Shown: in pieces, positions 8,949-18,760 of the stretch | How the letters are laid out: each line of letters starts with the position of its first letter | Position numbering within the stretch: the stretch's first letter is position 1 | NCBI RefSeq assembly: GCF_024372725.1 | Contig: NZ_VOUA01000011.1 | Location: 1 to 64,000, forward strand | DNA length: 64,000 nucleotides | Source: Methanosarcina sp. KYL-1 | GTDB taxonomy: Archaea > Halobacteriota > Methanosarcinia > Methanosarcinales > Methanosarcinaceae | Reading direction: 5' to 3' | Made by a program: the position numbers and the translations under genes | The notes under the pieces: model-generated | What the model saw: only the letters and a program-made list of their open reading frames with translations | The model's database searches: none | Told to the model about the DNA's origin: nothing

Positions 8949-10076
8949 TCAGTTAAAGCTCCTCCTTCTTATAAGCAGCCCCGAAATTGCCAGGCCTGCT
9001 CCTGCAAGGAGCGCATCAAAGCCGGGTAAAGTGCCGGAATTCCTGTCAGTGCTTTCACTTCCTATAGACGAGTTCAGGGCTTCTTCCCCGTGTCTCTTAA
9101 CGGGAGTAATATCCGAATTCCCTGCAGTTTTCCCAATTTTCTCTCCTGTTATGGCAAAGGGTGAAAAACCCGGAGTTTCGGCTTCGAAGTAGATGTATTC
9201 GTCATCCTCGTTCACTTTCTTTGTGGGAAGCAGGTTCCACTGTTCATCATTGAAGTGCTGCAGGGCAATTGAGCTTACATCAATATTGTTATCAGTGAGC
9301 CATTCCCTGCTGACCCTGAATCCCACAACGGGACTGCCAATGTTTTCAGAGGTCGCAAAACCTTCGTTTCCTGCCCAGATATTCAGGTACTGAAAAACTT
9401 CTCCTTCGGGTCCTTCGGGGGTCAGCACTGACCTCCCCTTAAGTTCCTCGACAATGATAGTTATCTTTCCGGCAGTTTTTTTGGCGTCGAATTCCACATA
9501 ACCGACTGAAGTTGCTTCCTGTTTGAACTCGAACCTAATGTGTTTTCCGTTTGTAACGAACTGCTGTGAGAGTTCTTTTGTTTCTACGTTATTTGCAGGT
9601 TCCGGGGACCCTCCTCCCCCTCCACCGGAAGAACTGCCGCCAGAAGAGCTTCCTCCCAATCCAGAAGGACTTTCTCCTGAGGCGGAAACATCGATGTGGA
9701 CAGGAATTCTGGCTCCGGCCCCAACGATTCCTCCTGAAACGGAACATAGAATTTTTATCTTGCAGTCCGCATCTCCCTCTGCAGATGGCGGGACCCTGAG
9801 GGCCACCTTTACCATTTTATTTTCTTTCGCTTTCAGGTCAAAAGAGGAAGGAGAAAGGGTGAACCAGCTGGCATAAGTAGTGTCATCCAGATAAAGTTCG
9901 TAGGTTGCAGTTTCACTTCCTGTGTTTATTACGTATAATGACTGCTCAGCTGAGGCCCCGGGAGCAAGTTTGAAACTCAAGCTCCCGGGATTTGCCCCAA
10001 CCCCTATGTCAGAAGCTGAAACCGCCCGGGCTGAAATCATAAGCACAATAAGAAGTAATAAGATTTTTATTTTCAT
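8949..10076 (-). CDS. PGF-pre-PGF domain surface protein
   Basis: The 375-residue exported protein has a signal peptide (1-22) and an Ig-like beta domain (about 25-130, with ATYELYLDDTTYASWFTLSP). A Gly/Ser-rich linker (about 137-157) leads to the PGF-pre-PGF domain (about 165-310, ending FYFEAETPGFSPFAI-like sequence). The C-terminus is LPGFD, a hydrophobic segment and RRRS (about 348-375), a PGF-CTERM sorting signal. Such proteins are thought to be cut by archaeosortase A and anchored to membrane lipid in the S-layer space. It lies downstream of the cobN-type gene on the same strand, but a 390-bp region with a long polypyrimidine tract separates them. The ligand is unknown. Confidence 0.88.
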   Translation of the reverse strand: MKIKILLLLIVLMISARAVSASDIGVGANPGSLSFKLAPGASAEQSLYVINTGSETATYELYLDDTTYASWFTLSPSSFDLKAKENKMVKVALRVPPSAEGDADCKIKILCSVSGGIVGAGARIPVHIDVSASGESPSGLGGSSSGGSSSGGGGGGSPEPANNVETKELSQQFVTNGKHIRFEFKQEATSVGYVEFDAKKTAGKITIIVEELKGRSVLTPEGPEGEVFQYLNIWAGNEGFATSENIGSPVVGFRVSREWLTDNNIDVSSIALQHFNDEQWNLLPTKKVNEDDEYIYFEAETPGFSPFAITGEKIGKTAGNSDITPVKRHGEEALNSSIGSESTDRNSGTLPGFDALLAGAGLAISGLLIRRRSFN

Positions 10077-10189
10077 TAGTATACCTCAATGTCTTATGGC
10101 CCTCTTTTTTTCATATCCTTGATTTTTTGTGGATCGTCGTTTTGAAGGTTTCTGCTTATAGAATCGTTGCTTTCCATTTTATTTTCCGT

Positions 10190-10437
<248 letters not shown>

Positions 10438-10464
10438 TATCAAAAGGCTCGAATTCGGGGAATT

Positions 10465-13400
10465 TTATCCCTTTTTGAACCCGAGCTTTTCCCGGATCGT
10501 TTCCATTTTTTCTTTCCAGTCCGGGACTTCTTCGAGGGCCATGAGATCTACGGTGCCGCCCTGAAACTCTCCTTCCCCTGCTCTTTCTTCCATCATGGCT
10601 TCGATTTCAAGATAGGAATTCTTAAGTTTCTCAAGGAGTTCAGGGGCAGGGTTCCAGAGCTTCCTGGCTTCGGCTTCAAGGAGGCGGCGGGAGATCTCTT
10701 CCAGAGCGTAGGGGTTGTGCTCTTCAAAAAAAGCCCTCATCTCCACATCGAGGACGAAGGTGTCTGTAATCTCATCAAATATCCAGTCGTCCACGGCCTT
10801 CGTGGAGGCTTCCCAGCCGTAGACCCTCCCGATCCGACCTGAAATTTCTCCGGCTCCCTGGTAGCCGTGGGCTTTCATGCCTTCGATCCAGCGCGGGTTC
10901 AAAAGCTTGCTCCTGACCACCCGCCTCAGTTCGTCGGCAAGAGCCCGAATTTCCGGGTGCCCTCCTTCCCTGGAATCCCCGAAGTATGCTTTAACCTCTT
11001 TTCCGGAGGCCTGCCTGGCCGCCGCTGTCATGCCTCCGTGGGTCCCGAAGTAGCAGCAGCAGCCCAGAAGGTCGTGTTCGTCGCTTACAACCTTGTTGTA
11101 AGTCAGGTCCACACTTTCCAGGTTCCGGGCAAGCCGCGTATGTGCTTCTTCGCCGTTTGTGTTTTTTCCGTAGGCGTATCCGTTCCAGTAGAGGAAAACA
11201 TCGGCCAGATCCTTTTCGTCTTTCCAGGCGCTTGCATAAACCGCAAGCTGTACGCCTGAAGAATAGGTCCCCGGTTTGCTGGAAAAAATCCTGTAGGTGG
11301 CATCCCGAACTTCCATCCCCTCCTCCAGCATTCCCAGGGTATGTTTTCGGACATAGTTGCACTCAGGGTCTTCTTCTAAGGAGGCTACGGCCTGGACGGC
11401 TTCGTCCATCAGTTCCATCGAACCCGGAAAGTTGTCCCGCAGGATCCCGGAAGCCCGGATGGTCACGTCTATCCTGGGCCTTCCCAGTTCTTCTAAGGGG
11501 ATTACGGCGAAACCTTTCAGCTGCCCGCTGCCTGTCCAGACAGGTTCGACCCCGAGGAGCTGCATTATCTGGGCCATGCACTCCCCGTCTGCCCACATGA
11601 TGTCACTTGCCATCCAGTAAAATGCAATGTTTTCCGGGAGCCTGCCTTCCTCTTCCCGATATTTATCCAGCAGCATTTCTGCCAGTTGTTTTCCGACCCT
11701 CCAGGCCGCTCTTGTAGGGATCTTTTTCGGGTCCAGGGAATAGAAATTCCTGCCCGTGGGAAGTACGTCGGCTCTCCCGCGCATGATCAGCCCCGAAGGC
11801 CCGGGTTCGATATAGCCGCCTTCAAAGCCGTGCAGCAGGGCTTCGATTTCTTCCGAAGCCTCTATCCTTGCGTCGAGGTCCATAACACGGCTTTTGATTT
11901 CTCCAAAACGCAGGGCGTCTCTGGAGGAGAACCCGCGGGGCTTCGGAAGTTTTGGGTTCCGTTCTTTGAACAGTTCGGGGTCATGGAGAAGTTCGGAAAA
12001 CTCAATTCCAGGTTGCTCCAGGACACCCGCTATGCAGGCCGTGGAGAGCAGGTCAAGCTCTTCAAGGAGCTGCCCGTTTGAAAGCCCGCATCCTGAGACC
12101 TCGCCCTGGGCTTCCAGGAGCCCGTCAAAATCAAGATCCAGTTGTTCCGCAAGTGCCCTCCTTAAGGAGCCCTTTTTTTCCCCATCGTCATAGCGCAGTA
12201 CAGAGTTTATGAATTCGGCTTTTTGCCTGCCTTCGGGTCGGTTCCCGAAGATATGCATGCCGCCCTGGACCTGGGTATTCCTGAGTTTCGAGAGGGCCTC
12301 GTGGGCTTTTCTTACGAGCTCTTCAAAAGGCGTTTCCGGCCCGACTGAAAGTTCCGGGCCCAGGTTTATTTCTTCGATTTTGTCCCTTACCAGGTGCTTT
12401 AAGGCATGGCTACGGCCGGGGTCATGCCTGGCCTGTTCGTATTCCCCAAGCAGCCCGTCCAGTTCCTCAAGCCCGGCATAGAGTCCCCCTCCCTGCATGA
12501 CTGTCTGCATGTGGTCGACAAGGCAGGCCAGGCTACGGCGTTTGGCGGCGCTGCCTTCGGGAGGGTTGTCCGAGTTGTAGATATAAAAATGCGGGACCGT
12601 ACTTATTGCAAGGTCCGGGAAGCAGTTTTTCGAAAGCCCGACCCCTTTGCCCGGCAGGAATTCCAGGTTCCCGTGCGTACCTACGTGCACAACCGCATCA
12701 GCCCCGAAGCCCTCTTCCAGGTAGCGGTAGGTGGCAAGGTAGTGGTGGGTCGGGGGTACGTCGGGGTCGTGCAGGATTTTGCAGACCTGTCCGTTGCAGG
12801 CCGGGCCTGCACATCCCCGCTTGGGCTGCACGCAGACCACGGCGTTTCCGAACTTTACCCCGGTTATAACAAGTTTTCCTTCATGCAGCATTGCAGCCGG
12901 TGCCTCTCCCACGGGTTCCCCTGGGGGCTGGCCCCATGCACGGGTCATGCGAGCCTGTACTTCCGGAGAGAGGGTATTGAAGAAGTTTTCGTATTCTTCC
13001 TTTCCCACAAAGGCCAGGGCCCCTCCGTTTCGTACTATTTCTTCGATCCCTGTCCAGCGGAATTCCGAGTAAGCCTTTTTCTTGAGGATCAGGTCAATCA
13101 GCTCTTTCCCGTCAGCAGGAGGCCTGACCGCGTATCCTGCTTTTTCCATCCTCTGCAAAATCCGGGCAACACTTTCCAGGGAGTCAAGGTTGGCAGCGCA
13201 GCCTATTGTCCCTTCAACACTTGCACAGGGTTTGTTATGCAGGATGAAGGCGACCTTTTTTTCCGCGGGAGGCCTGTTCCTAAGTTCAAGGAGTTTGCAG
13301 ACCCTTGCTGCAAGCCGGGCACAGCGCTCTACTATGGGCACATGTTCCACGTAGTTCTCAAGCTTCTTCCCGCCTCCTATGATAAGGGGCTCGATGGCAC

Positions 13401-14325
13401 CTTCAAACTCGGGCATGGCGACGTACCAGGCAATATCGCTGCCAAGTCCCGGGGAAGCTTCCCAATCTTCAACGGTCATGTAGCTTGAAATTATGGGCTG
13501 GACCAGGGGCACGTCAAGTTTTTTGAGCAGGTATAGTCCCTCTCCTGCCCTGGCAGGATCGTTTTCCCTGCCCTGCCTGCTTTTAATCAAAAAAGGGGTA
13601 AGTTTTATCAGGCAATCTATAATCGGGGTGCCTTCTGGCATGAAGTACTCTTCCACGACCTCTCCCATTGCCCTTGTGCCGAGCTCGTCATCCTGAAGGG
13701 AGTAGGCAAACACAGGGATCACCCGCAGGCCCAGGCGTTCCAGGTCCCGGATAAGGGTATTTTCTACTTTAAGGTCTCCGTTAACCCAGGCCGTTCTTGA
13801 CACAAGCAGGCCTGCGGTTTTTCCGGGAGCCGGTTTGTACCACTTAAGATAGTCTTCCAGCTTTGAAAACCAGGTTTCTGTGTCCGGATGAAAGAGCCCA
13901 TCCCATGCTATCTTTTTTGGGGGTTCGGCAAGGGGGCCTTCCCCGAAGACCTCATGCCGGAGGTAATTCAATAAGTTTGTGAGGTTTTCTTCTCCATTGT
14001 AGGTGAAGTAGAGATAAGCCGTAGCTGCAATTTGCGGATTTACCGAAGACCTGGTCCAGAAATAGGCATCGTGCCCGGTGCAGACTACAGGAACTTTCTC
14101 TTTTATGGTTTCGATTTTTAAGCTGAGTTCATCCCAGAAAGTGCCGCTGGTGTAGTACAGAAGGACAAGGTCGGCAGTTTCACAGGCCTTCAGTGCTGTC
14201 TCTAGTTTATCAGGTTCTTCTTCGAGGGCTCTTGAGGAGTAGGCTTCCATTTCGAAGCCCAGTTTTTTCCCTGCTTTCAGGAGGGGAGGGATGTAGGAGT
14301 TCCATGTGATCGAAACGATTTTCAT
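10465..14325 (-). CDS. cobN: CobN/BchH-type metal chelatase large subunit
   Basis: The 1286-residue product has full family length, with conserved blocks such as GTHGNLEFLPGKGVGLS (about 549), ILHDPDVPPTHHYLATYRY, FYWMASDIMWADGECMAQ and LLGCCCYFGTHGGMTAA. These are typical of the CobN cobaltochelatase and BchH/ChlH magnesium chelatase large subunit, which binds the tetrapyrrole and metal. It acts in the cytoplasm with an AAA+ motor, and the fused ChlI-ChlD gene (14928) diverges from it across a 600-bp region. Methanogens insert cobalt early, by a small CbiX/CbiK-type enzyme, so a role in aerobic-type B12 synthesis is doubtful. Bacterial CobN-like HmuS proteins act on heme, so the substrate here is open. 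No cobalamin genes are nearby; transporter and surface genes are. Confidence 0.9.
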   Translation of the reverse strand: MKIVSITWNSYIPPLLKAGKKLGFEMEAYSSRALEEEPDKLETALKACETADLVLLYYTSGTFWDELSLKIETIKEKVPVVCTGHDAYFWTRSSVNPQIAATAYLYFTYNGEENLTNLLNYLRHEVFGEGPLAEPPKKIAWDGLFHPDTETWFSKLEDYLKWYKPAPGKTAGLLVSRTAWVNGDLKVENTLIRDLERLGLRVIPVFAYSLQDDELGTRAMGEVVEEYFMPEGTPIIDCLIKLTPFLIKSRQGRENDPARAGEGLYLLKKLDVPLVQPIISSYMTVEDWEASPGLGSDIAWYVAMPEFEGAIEPLIIGGGKKLENYVEHVPIVERCARLAARVCKLLELRNRPPAEKKVAFILHNKPCASVEGTIGCAANLDSLESVARILQRMEKAGYAVRPPADGKELIDLILKKKAYSEFRWTGIEEIVRNGGALAFVGKEEYENFFNTLSPEVQARMTRAWGQPPGEPVGEAPAAMLHEGKLVITGVKFGNAVVCVQPKRGCAGPACNGQVCKILHDPDVPPTHHYLATYRYLEEGFGADAVVHVGTHGNLEFLPGKGVGLSKNCFPDLAISTVPHFYIYNSDNPPEGSAAKRRSLACLVDHMQTVMQGGGLYAGLEELDGLLGEYEQARHDPGRSHALKHLVRDKIEEINLGPELSVGPETPFEELVRKAHEALSKLRNTQVQGGMHIFGNRPEGRQKAEFINSVLRYDDGEKKGSLRRALAEQLDLDFDGLLEAQGEVSGCGLSNGQLLEELDLLSTACIAGVLEQPGIEFSELLHDPELFKERNPKLPKPRGFSSRDALRFGEIKSRVMDLDARIEASEEIEALLHGFEGGYIEPGPSGLIMRGRADVLPTGRNFYSLDPKKIPTRAAWRVGKQLAEMLLDKYREEEGRLPENIAFYWMASDIMWADGECMAQIMQLLGVEPVWTGSGQLKGFAVIPLEELGRPRIDVTIRASGILRDNFPGSMELMDEAVQAVASLEEDPECNYVRKHTLGMLEEGMEVRDATYRIFSSKPGTYSSGVQLAVYASAWKDEKDLADVFLYWNGYAYGKNTNGEEAHTRLARNLESVDLTYNKVVSDEHDLLGCCCYFGTHGGMTAAARQASGKEVKAYFGDSREGGHPEIRALADELRRVVRSKLLNPRWIEGMKAHGYQGAGEISGRIGRVYGWEASTKAVDDWIFDEITDTFVLDVEMRAFFEEHNPYALEEISRRLLEAEARKLWNPAPELLEKLKNSYLEIEAMMEERAGEGEFQGGTVDLMALEEVPDWKEKMETIREKLGFKKG

Positions 14326-14927
14326 ATCTTAGATCCGCTCCGGATTTCTATTCCTTTAGCACCGGTTTTTTTATTTTTTGATAAGTTTTGATTTTTTTAT
14401 TCTGTTTTTTCCAACTTTTCTTTACTTTTCAATTGAGGATTTTCCTTTAATGTTTACGAAATACTTTTAAATATCATACATTGATAGGGTCATATATTAA
14501 AAACATTTCATTTTTGTCTTCTTGATTATAATAAATAGCTTTAAATCGTCAAATTTATTGTGTTTTTTGTGTTAAGTATCTTGATTTTATTAATAACTAA
14601 TTTCTGAAAACAGCTGCAGGGTCATTCTTTATTTTTGCTTATATAAGAATCAGGAGTAAAATCTTACCAGTTTTATATTTTTCTTCGTAATTGTATAAAA
14701 AATAAAACAAAAATGTTATCTAGTATTATCGTATCTTTTTTACTTATGTCTAAAAAGCTATTTTCCTGCAAAAATCTTTTCCTTTTAAAGGGGCCAGCAG
14801 ACTCATTTTTTTTTGAGAATGGCATTTTTGATTTCTGCACTTTTGATTTCTGTATTTTTGTGTTCTGCAAGGCTGGCAGGGTCTTCCCAGGGCTTCGCCG
14901 GCGGTGTTTCAGGGAGGAGGCCAAATC
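14326..14927. promoter_or_regulatory. divergent control region of the chelatase genes
   Basis: The 600 bases between the cobN-type gene (minus) and the chlID-type gene (plus) are strongly AT-rich and have no credible open frame. Both promoters must lie here. TATA-like stretches occur at about 14490-14540 and 14640-14700. A good ribosome site (ggaggagg, 14913-14920) precedes the ATG at 14928. I saw no riboswitch-like conserved core. Confidence 0.5.
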
Positions 14928-16976
14928 ATGAATGTTCCCGAAGCTTCTATCTACCCGTTTACTGCAATAGTCGGACAGGAGCAGATGAAAAAGTCCCTTG
15001 TGCTCAATGTCATCAATCCGAAAATCGGAGGTGTCCTGATCCGGGGAGAGAAGGGCACTGCCAAATCTACAGCAGTCAGGGCTCTTGTCAGTCTGCTTCC
15101 TGAAATTGAGGTTGTTGAAGGCTGCAGTTTCGGGTGCAGCCCGCATAACAAAAATGAAATGTGTGAGGCCTGTCTGGAAAAAACCGGGCGTGGAGAGCTG
15201 AAAGGAGTTCTCCGGAATATGAGGGTCGTAAACCTTCCTGTAAGTGCAACGGAGGACCGGGTGGTAGGGACCCTTGACCTTGAGCATGCCATCCAGACCG
15301 GAAAAAAACGCTTTGAACCGGGTGTGCTGGCTTTAGCCCACCGGGGGATCCTTTATGTGGATGAGATCAACCTGCTTGATGACCATCTTGTGGATACCCT
15401 GCTTGATGCGGCTGCCATGGGCGTGAACACTGTTGAGCGGGAAGGGATTTCTTTTTCCCACCCTGCAGCTTTTGTGCTCGTGGGCACCATGAACCCGGAA
15501 GAAGGGGACCTCCGGCCCCAGCTGCTTGACCGCTTCGGGCTCTGTGCGGATGTGAAAGGCATAGAAGACCCTGAAGCCCGGGTTGAACTGCTCAGGCGCA
15601 GGCTCAGTTACGAACAGGACCCTGAAGCCTTCGCAATGGAATGGGCTATCTCCGAAGCCGACCTCTGTTCCCGGATCCTGCGTGCGAAAGCCCTGCTGTC
15701 GGAAACCAGGATTTCAGATCCTATGCTTGAACTGATCGCCGGGATCTGTGTTGACACGGGAGTGGACGGGCACAGGGCAGACATCTGCATGGTGAAAACC
15801 TCTCTTACCCTTGCCGCTTTCGGGGGCAGGACCGAAGTTTCAGAGGCTGACGTCCTCGAAGCTGCCGAGCTCGTGCTCTCCCACCGCAAGCGGAGAAAGC
15901 CCTTTGATGACTCCTCCGGAGAAGATAAACTCGAGGAAAGCCTGCAAAAACACAGGAAAAAACAGGAAGAGAAAAAGGCCGGAAACGAGGAAAAAGAGTC
16001 TGAGAGGCAGAACCCGGAACGGGGCCAAAAAGAGGGCCAAAAAAATGAGCCTGAACAGGGCCAGGGCCGTGAGCCGGAGGAGAGCCGGGAAGAAGAGAAA
16101 AATGAAAACTCCCATGCGGGACATGAACAGGTTTTCGGGATGGGGGACTGCTTCCGGGCAACAAACCTGTCGCCTGAATTCCGGAAGAAAAGCCGGAAAG
16201 GGGCAGGGAAACGCAGTGATACCCGGACAGAAGCAGGAAGGGGCCGTTATGTAAAAAGTGCTGTTCCGGAAGGGAGGGTTACTGACCTTGCATTTGATGC
16301 AACCCTGAGAGCTGCTGCACCCTACCAGCCCGAAAGAAAGTTGCTTTCGGAAAACGGGAATGCAGTGCTTCTCCGGGTCCCCGACCTCCGGAAGAAAGTC
16401 CGTGAAAAAAAAATAGGAAACATGATTCTTTTTGTTGTGGATGCCAGCGGTTCAATGGGGGCCAGGCAGCGCATGGTGGCTGCCAAAGGTGCGGTGCTTT
16501 CGCTCTTGCTGGATGCATACCAGAAAAGGGACCGTGTAGGGCTGATCGCTTTCAGGGGAGACAGTGCGGAACTGCTGCTCCCTCCCACCCGGAGTGTTGA
16601 GCGTGCCCGGAAGTGCCTGCAGGAGATGCCTACCGGTGGAAAGACCCCACTGTCCCTCGGGCTTGCCAGGAGCTATGAGGTAATCCGGGCCGAAATCTGC
16701 CGGGACGCCGATGTCTGTCCTTTCATGATCCTGATCTCGGATGGGAAAGCCAACGTGAGTGCAGGCGGAAAATCCCCTTTTCTGGAAACGGAAATAATCG
16801 CATCCCGGTTCAGGGAAGAGGGAATCCCTTCGGCTGTGATTGATACCGAGAAAGGGGCCCTGCGTTTCGGGCTTGCAAAAAAAATCTCTTCGGCCCTGGG
16901 GGGCCTGTACATGGGGCTTGAAGAGCTGAGGGCAGATACGCTGCTCGGGGCTGTCCGGGTGGCAGGAGGCTTCTGA
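14928..16976 (+). CDS. fused ChlI-ChlD (BchI-BchD) chelatase ATPase subunit
   Basis: The 682-residue product joins an AAA+ domain and a VWA domain. Walker A is GEKGTAKST at 40-48 and Walker B is [12 protein letters not shown] (about 141-152), with the chelatase insert [13 protein letters not shown] at about 109. An acidic/basic Gln-Glu-Lys-rich linker spans about 325-410, and a VWA domain has the MIDAS motif D-A-S-G-S at 505-509. In magnesium and cobalt chelatases the I and D parts form the ATP-driven motor that loads metal through the large subunit, here the divergent cobN-type gene. An in-frame GTG at 14904 exists, but the ribosome site lies between it and ATG 14928, which decides the start. 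Confidence 0.92.
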   Translation: MNVPEASIYPFTAIVGQEQMKKSLVLNVINPKIGGVLIRGEKGTAKSTAVRALVSLLPEIEVVEGCSFGCSPHNKNEMCEACLEKTGRGELKGVLRNMRVVNLPVSATEDRVVGTLDLEHAIQTGKKRFEPGVLALAHRGILYVDEINLLDDHLVDTLLDAAAMGVNTVEREGISFSHPAAFVLVGTMNPEEGDLRPQLLDRFGLCADVKGIEDPEARVELLRRRLSYEQDPEAFAMEWAISEADLCSRILRAKALLSETRISDPMLELIAGICVDTGVDGHRADICMVKTSLTLAAFGGRTEVSEADVLEAAELVLSHRKRRKPFDDSSGEDKLEESLQKHRKKQEEKKAGNEEKESERQNPERGQKEGQKNEPEQGQGREPEESREEEKNENSHAGHEQVFGMGDCFRATNLSPEFRKKSRKGAGKRSDTRTEAGRGRYVKSAVPEGRVTDLAFDATLRAAAPYQPERKLLSENGNAVLLRVPDLRKKVREKKIGNMILFVVDASGSMGARQRMVAAKGAVLSLLLDAYQKRDRVGLIAFRGDSAELLLPPTRSVERARKCLQEMPTGGKTPLSLGLARSYEVIRAEICRDADVCPFMILISDGKANVSAGGKSPFLETEIIASRFREEGIPSAVIDTEKGALRFGLAKKISSALGGLYMGLEELRADTLLGAVRVAGGF

Positions 16977-16980
16977 ATAA

Positions 16981-17044
16981 TTCCCTGAAATCCGGATTTC
17001 GCACAGGAAAGGGTTTTCAGTATTCAGAAATCGATTTCAGGGAA
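16981..17044. terminator. shared hairpin between convergent chlID-type and DUF2117 genes
   Basis: The sequence ttccctgaaatc (16981-16992) is the exact reverse complement of gatttcagggaa (17033-17044). It begins four bases after the chelatase stop and overlaps the last codons of the minus-strand DUF2117 gene. It is a plausible bidirectional transcript-end structure. Confidence 0.5.
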
Positions 17045-18210
17045 TTTCCTGCAAGTATTATGATCATTTGCTTCAGGGTCTCGGTACTCTCAAACACAGC
17101 TTCATGATTTCCTGAAAAGAGTTCCTGCTTAACCTTTCTCCCAAGCTCATCATCGCTTCCTGGCTTCAGCTGCAGGACCAGCGAACCCGGATAATAAGCT
17201 ACAGTGCTTGCAAGCTCATCACAGTCTCCATCCGTAATTCCAAGTACAGGGATTCCGAACCTGTAGAAAATATTGCCTGCAATCTCCGTGGTGTCGTCTC
17301 CGACGGTTACGGCAAGGCCTGTCCCTTCTGTCATTTCAAGAGAACGTTCCGCGCAGTGGTCCATAAGTACGGCCTTAACCCTGTTTCCCGGAGTTCTCCC
17401 CTGCAGGGGATATTTTTTCGGAGGAGCGGCTTTTTCTGACCTTCCTTTTTTTCCCTTTTCCTGGATTTTTCCCTCTTCCTGGATTTTGCCTTCAAGCAGG
17501 TTTTTCCGAGAAGTCCCGGTCTTTACCCAGGCCCTGGAAAGGTCTACCGGCACTTTTTCCTCATGCCCGTGAAGGATTTCGATTCCTTCCTTCTTTACCA
17601 TTCCTCCTTCCATTGAGGTCAGGAACCCGTTTTCGGATATAAGGGCGACATCCGGAGACGTGGCTTTTCCAACTACAATACCGTTGACCATTATGTATGC
17701 CCCCGGAAGGGTAGAAATCCTTCTCAGAACACGCTGTCCTTCATTTGTAATCTCAATGGTATTGACCGGCTCAGGCGGCTGGGAGATTCTCATATCAAGA
17801 AGCCTGGAAAGTTTTTCAGCATGCATGTAAGCTTCCCGGTTCCAGGGAATGAGTTCCCCGTCGGGACTCCCGGGCCTTTCAATCTGTATAAGGGGTTTTT
17901 CTTCAGGGTTGTTAAGATGTGATACAACGATCCTTCCAAAAGCCCTGCCGGATCTCAACTCTTTTCCATGGTTAAGCAGGCATACGAGGTCATTTGCCCT
18001 GAAAAGGGCCTCAATACAGGCGCTGGGTTTCAGGTACTGGTTGATGTCAATCAGGTCTTCCAGGCCGGCATCTATCGCAGCAACTTTCCCCAGGGTCCCG
18101 CAGAGGCGGGCATCTATGCAGTTTTCCCCGGAAAGAGAGGCAAGAATCTCTTTGACAACCCGTGGAGAGTCCATGAGCTGGAGATTATGAATCACAATTC
18201 CTATTCGCAT
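17017..18210 (-). CDS. DUF2117-family protein
   Basis: The 397-residue soluble protein opens with MRIGIVIHNLQLMDSPRVVKEILASL, a Rossmann-type first strand and helix, and resembles the methanogen DUF2117 family. The N-terminal 150 residues and the C-terminal region (GLAVTVGDDTTEIAGNIFYRFGIPVLGITDGD, about 300-331) look like two alpha/beta domains that could bind a nucleotide or cofactor. Between them is a Lys/Glu-rich low-complexity linker (about 240-262). The function is not established. It lies between the chelatase motor gene and the MacB-type permease, in the opposite orientation to both, so context gives only a weak link to the surrounding system. Confidence 0.75.
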   Translation of the reverse strand: MRIGIVIHNLQLMDSPRVVKEILASLSGENCIDARLCGTLGKVAAIDAGLEDLIDINQYLKPSACIEALFRANDLVCLLNHGKELRSGRAFGRIVVSHLNNPEEKPLIQIERPGSPDGELIPWNREAYMHAEKLSRLLDMRISQPPEPVNTIEITNEGQRVLRRISTLPGAYIMVNGIVVGKATSPDVALISENGFLTSMEGGMVKKEGIEILHGHEEKVPVDLSRAWVKTGTSRKNLLEGKIQEEGKIQEKGKKGRSEKAAPPKKYPLQGRTPGNRVKAVLMDHCAERSLEMTEGTGLAVTVGDDTTEIAGNIFYRFGIPVLGITDGDCDELASTVAYYPGSLVLQLKPGSDDELGRKVKQELFSGNHEAVFESTETLKQMIIILAGNSLKSISEY

Positions 18211-18760
18211 ATAAACAAAACATATATAGTTAAACTAATTATAAACTTCGAAATGATTATATGTGAATAATTGTTTGTTTTTTCTGAATTATTTCTAATA
18301 TTTCTGTCATTTGTTTGTTTAGTTTCCTGCAGATTTTTTCCTCTTCTTTAAAGCTATAGAGGTTTAAACATATGTTTTATCACAAATTGCAATAAATTAT
18401 TTCAATGAGTTCCCTTTTTACCAGGCAATTTCTGGCAAATATCAAAAAAATTAAATATTCATAATTTCTGTTAATTAACTTGTATTATGTAACATAAAAT
18501 ATTGAAATTAACAATATTTTTTTGTAAATACTACACTTACTCCAGTCTCATACTAACAGTATTTGCGGTGTCAATATAATGAATTTAATCAAGTGAAATT
18601 CCTGCCGGTTATGCTTATTTCCTCCTCCGGAGCAGGATATTTCTGTGAAATAACCAGGCCTGAATTTTATTTTCCAGGGGTTTCCAGCCTGGTATCTGGA
18701 AGGAAGATATCTGTACTGAAGGGCCGGGAAATCGCTGCCCTGAGCAGGAACAAAAAGAAA
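18211..18760. promoter_or_regulatory. divergent AT-rich control region
   Basis: The region lies between the DUF2117 gene and the MacB-type permease. It contains several TATA-like runs (catatatag at 18221, long AT stretches from 18360 to 18530) and a repeated ttgtttgttt motif (about 18267 and 18312). The open frame extending upstream of the permease start over 18563-18760 has no family features and is taken as untranslated. Confidence 0.45.

Noticed and set aside
12406-13488. Plus-strand open frame of 360 codons
   Set aside because: It lies entirely inside and opposite the cobN-type gene, has no family features and is rich in Phe, Gly and Cys, as expected from a shadow of a GC-rich coding strand.
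14673-15287. Minus-strand open frame across the divergent region and the start of the chlID-type gene
   Set aside because: It overlaps the conserved AAA+ N-terminus on the other strand and has no recognisable features.
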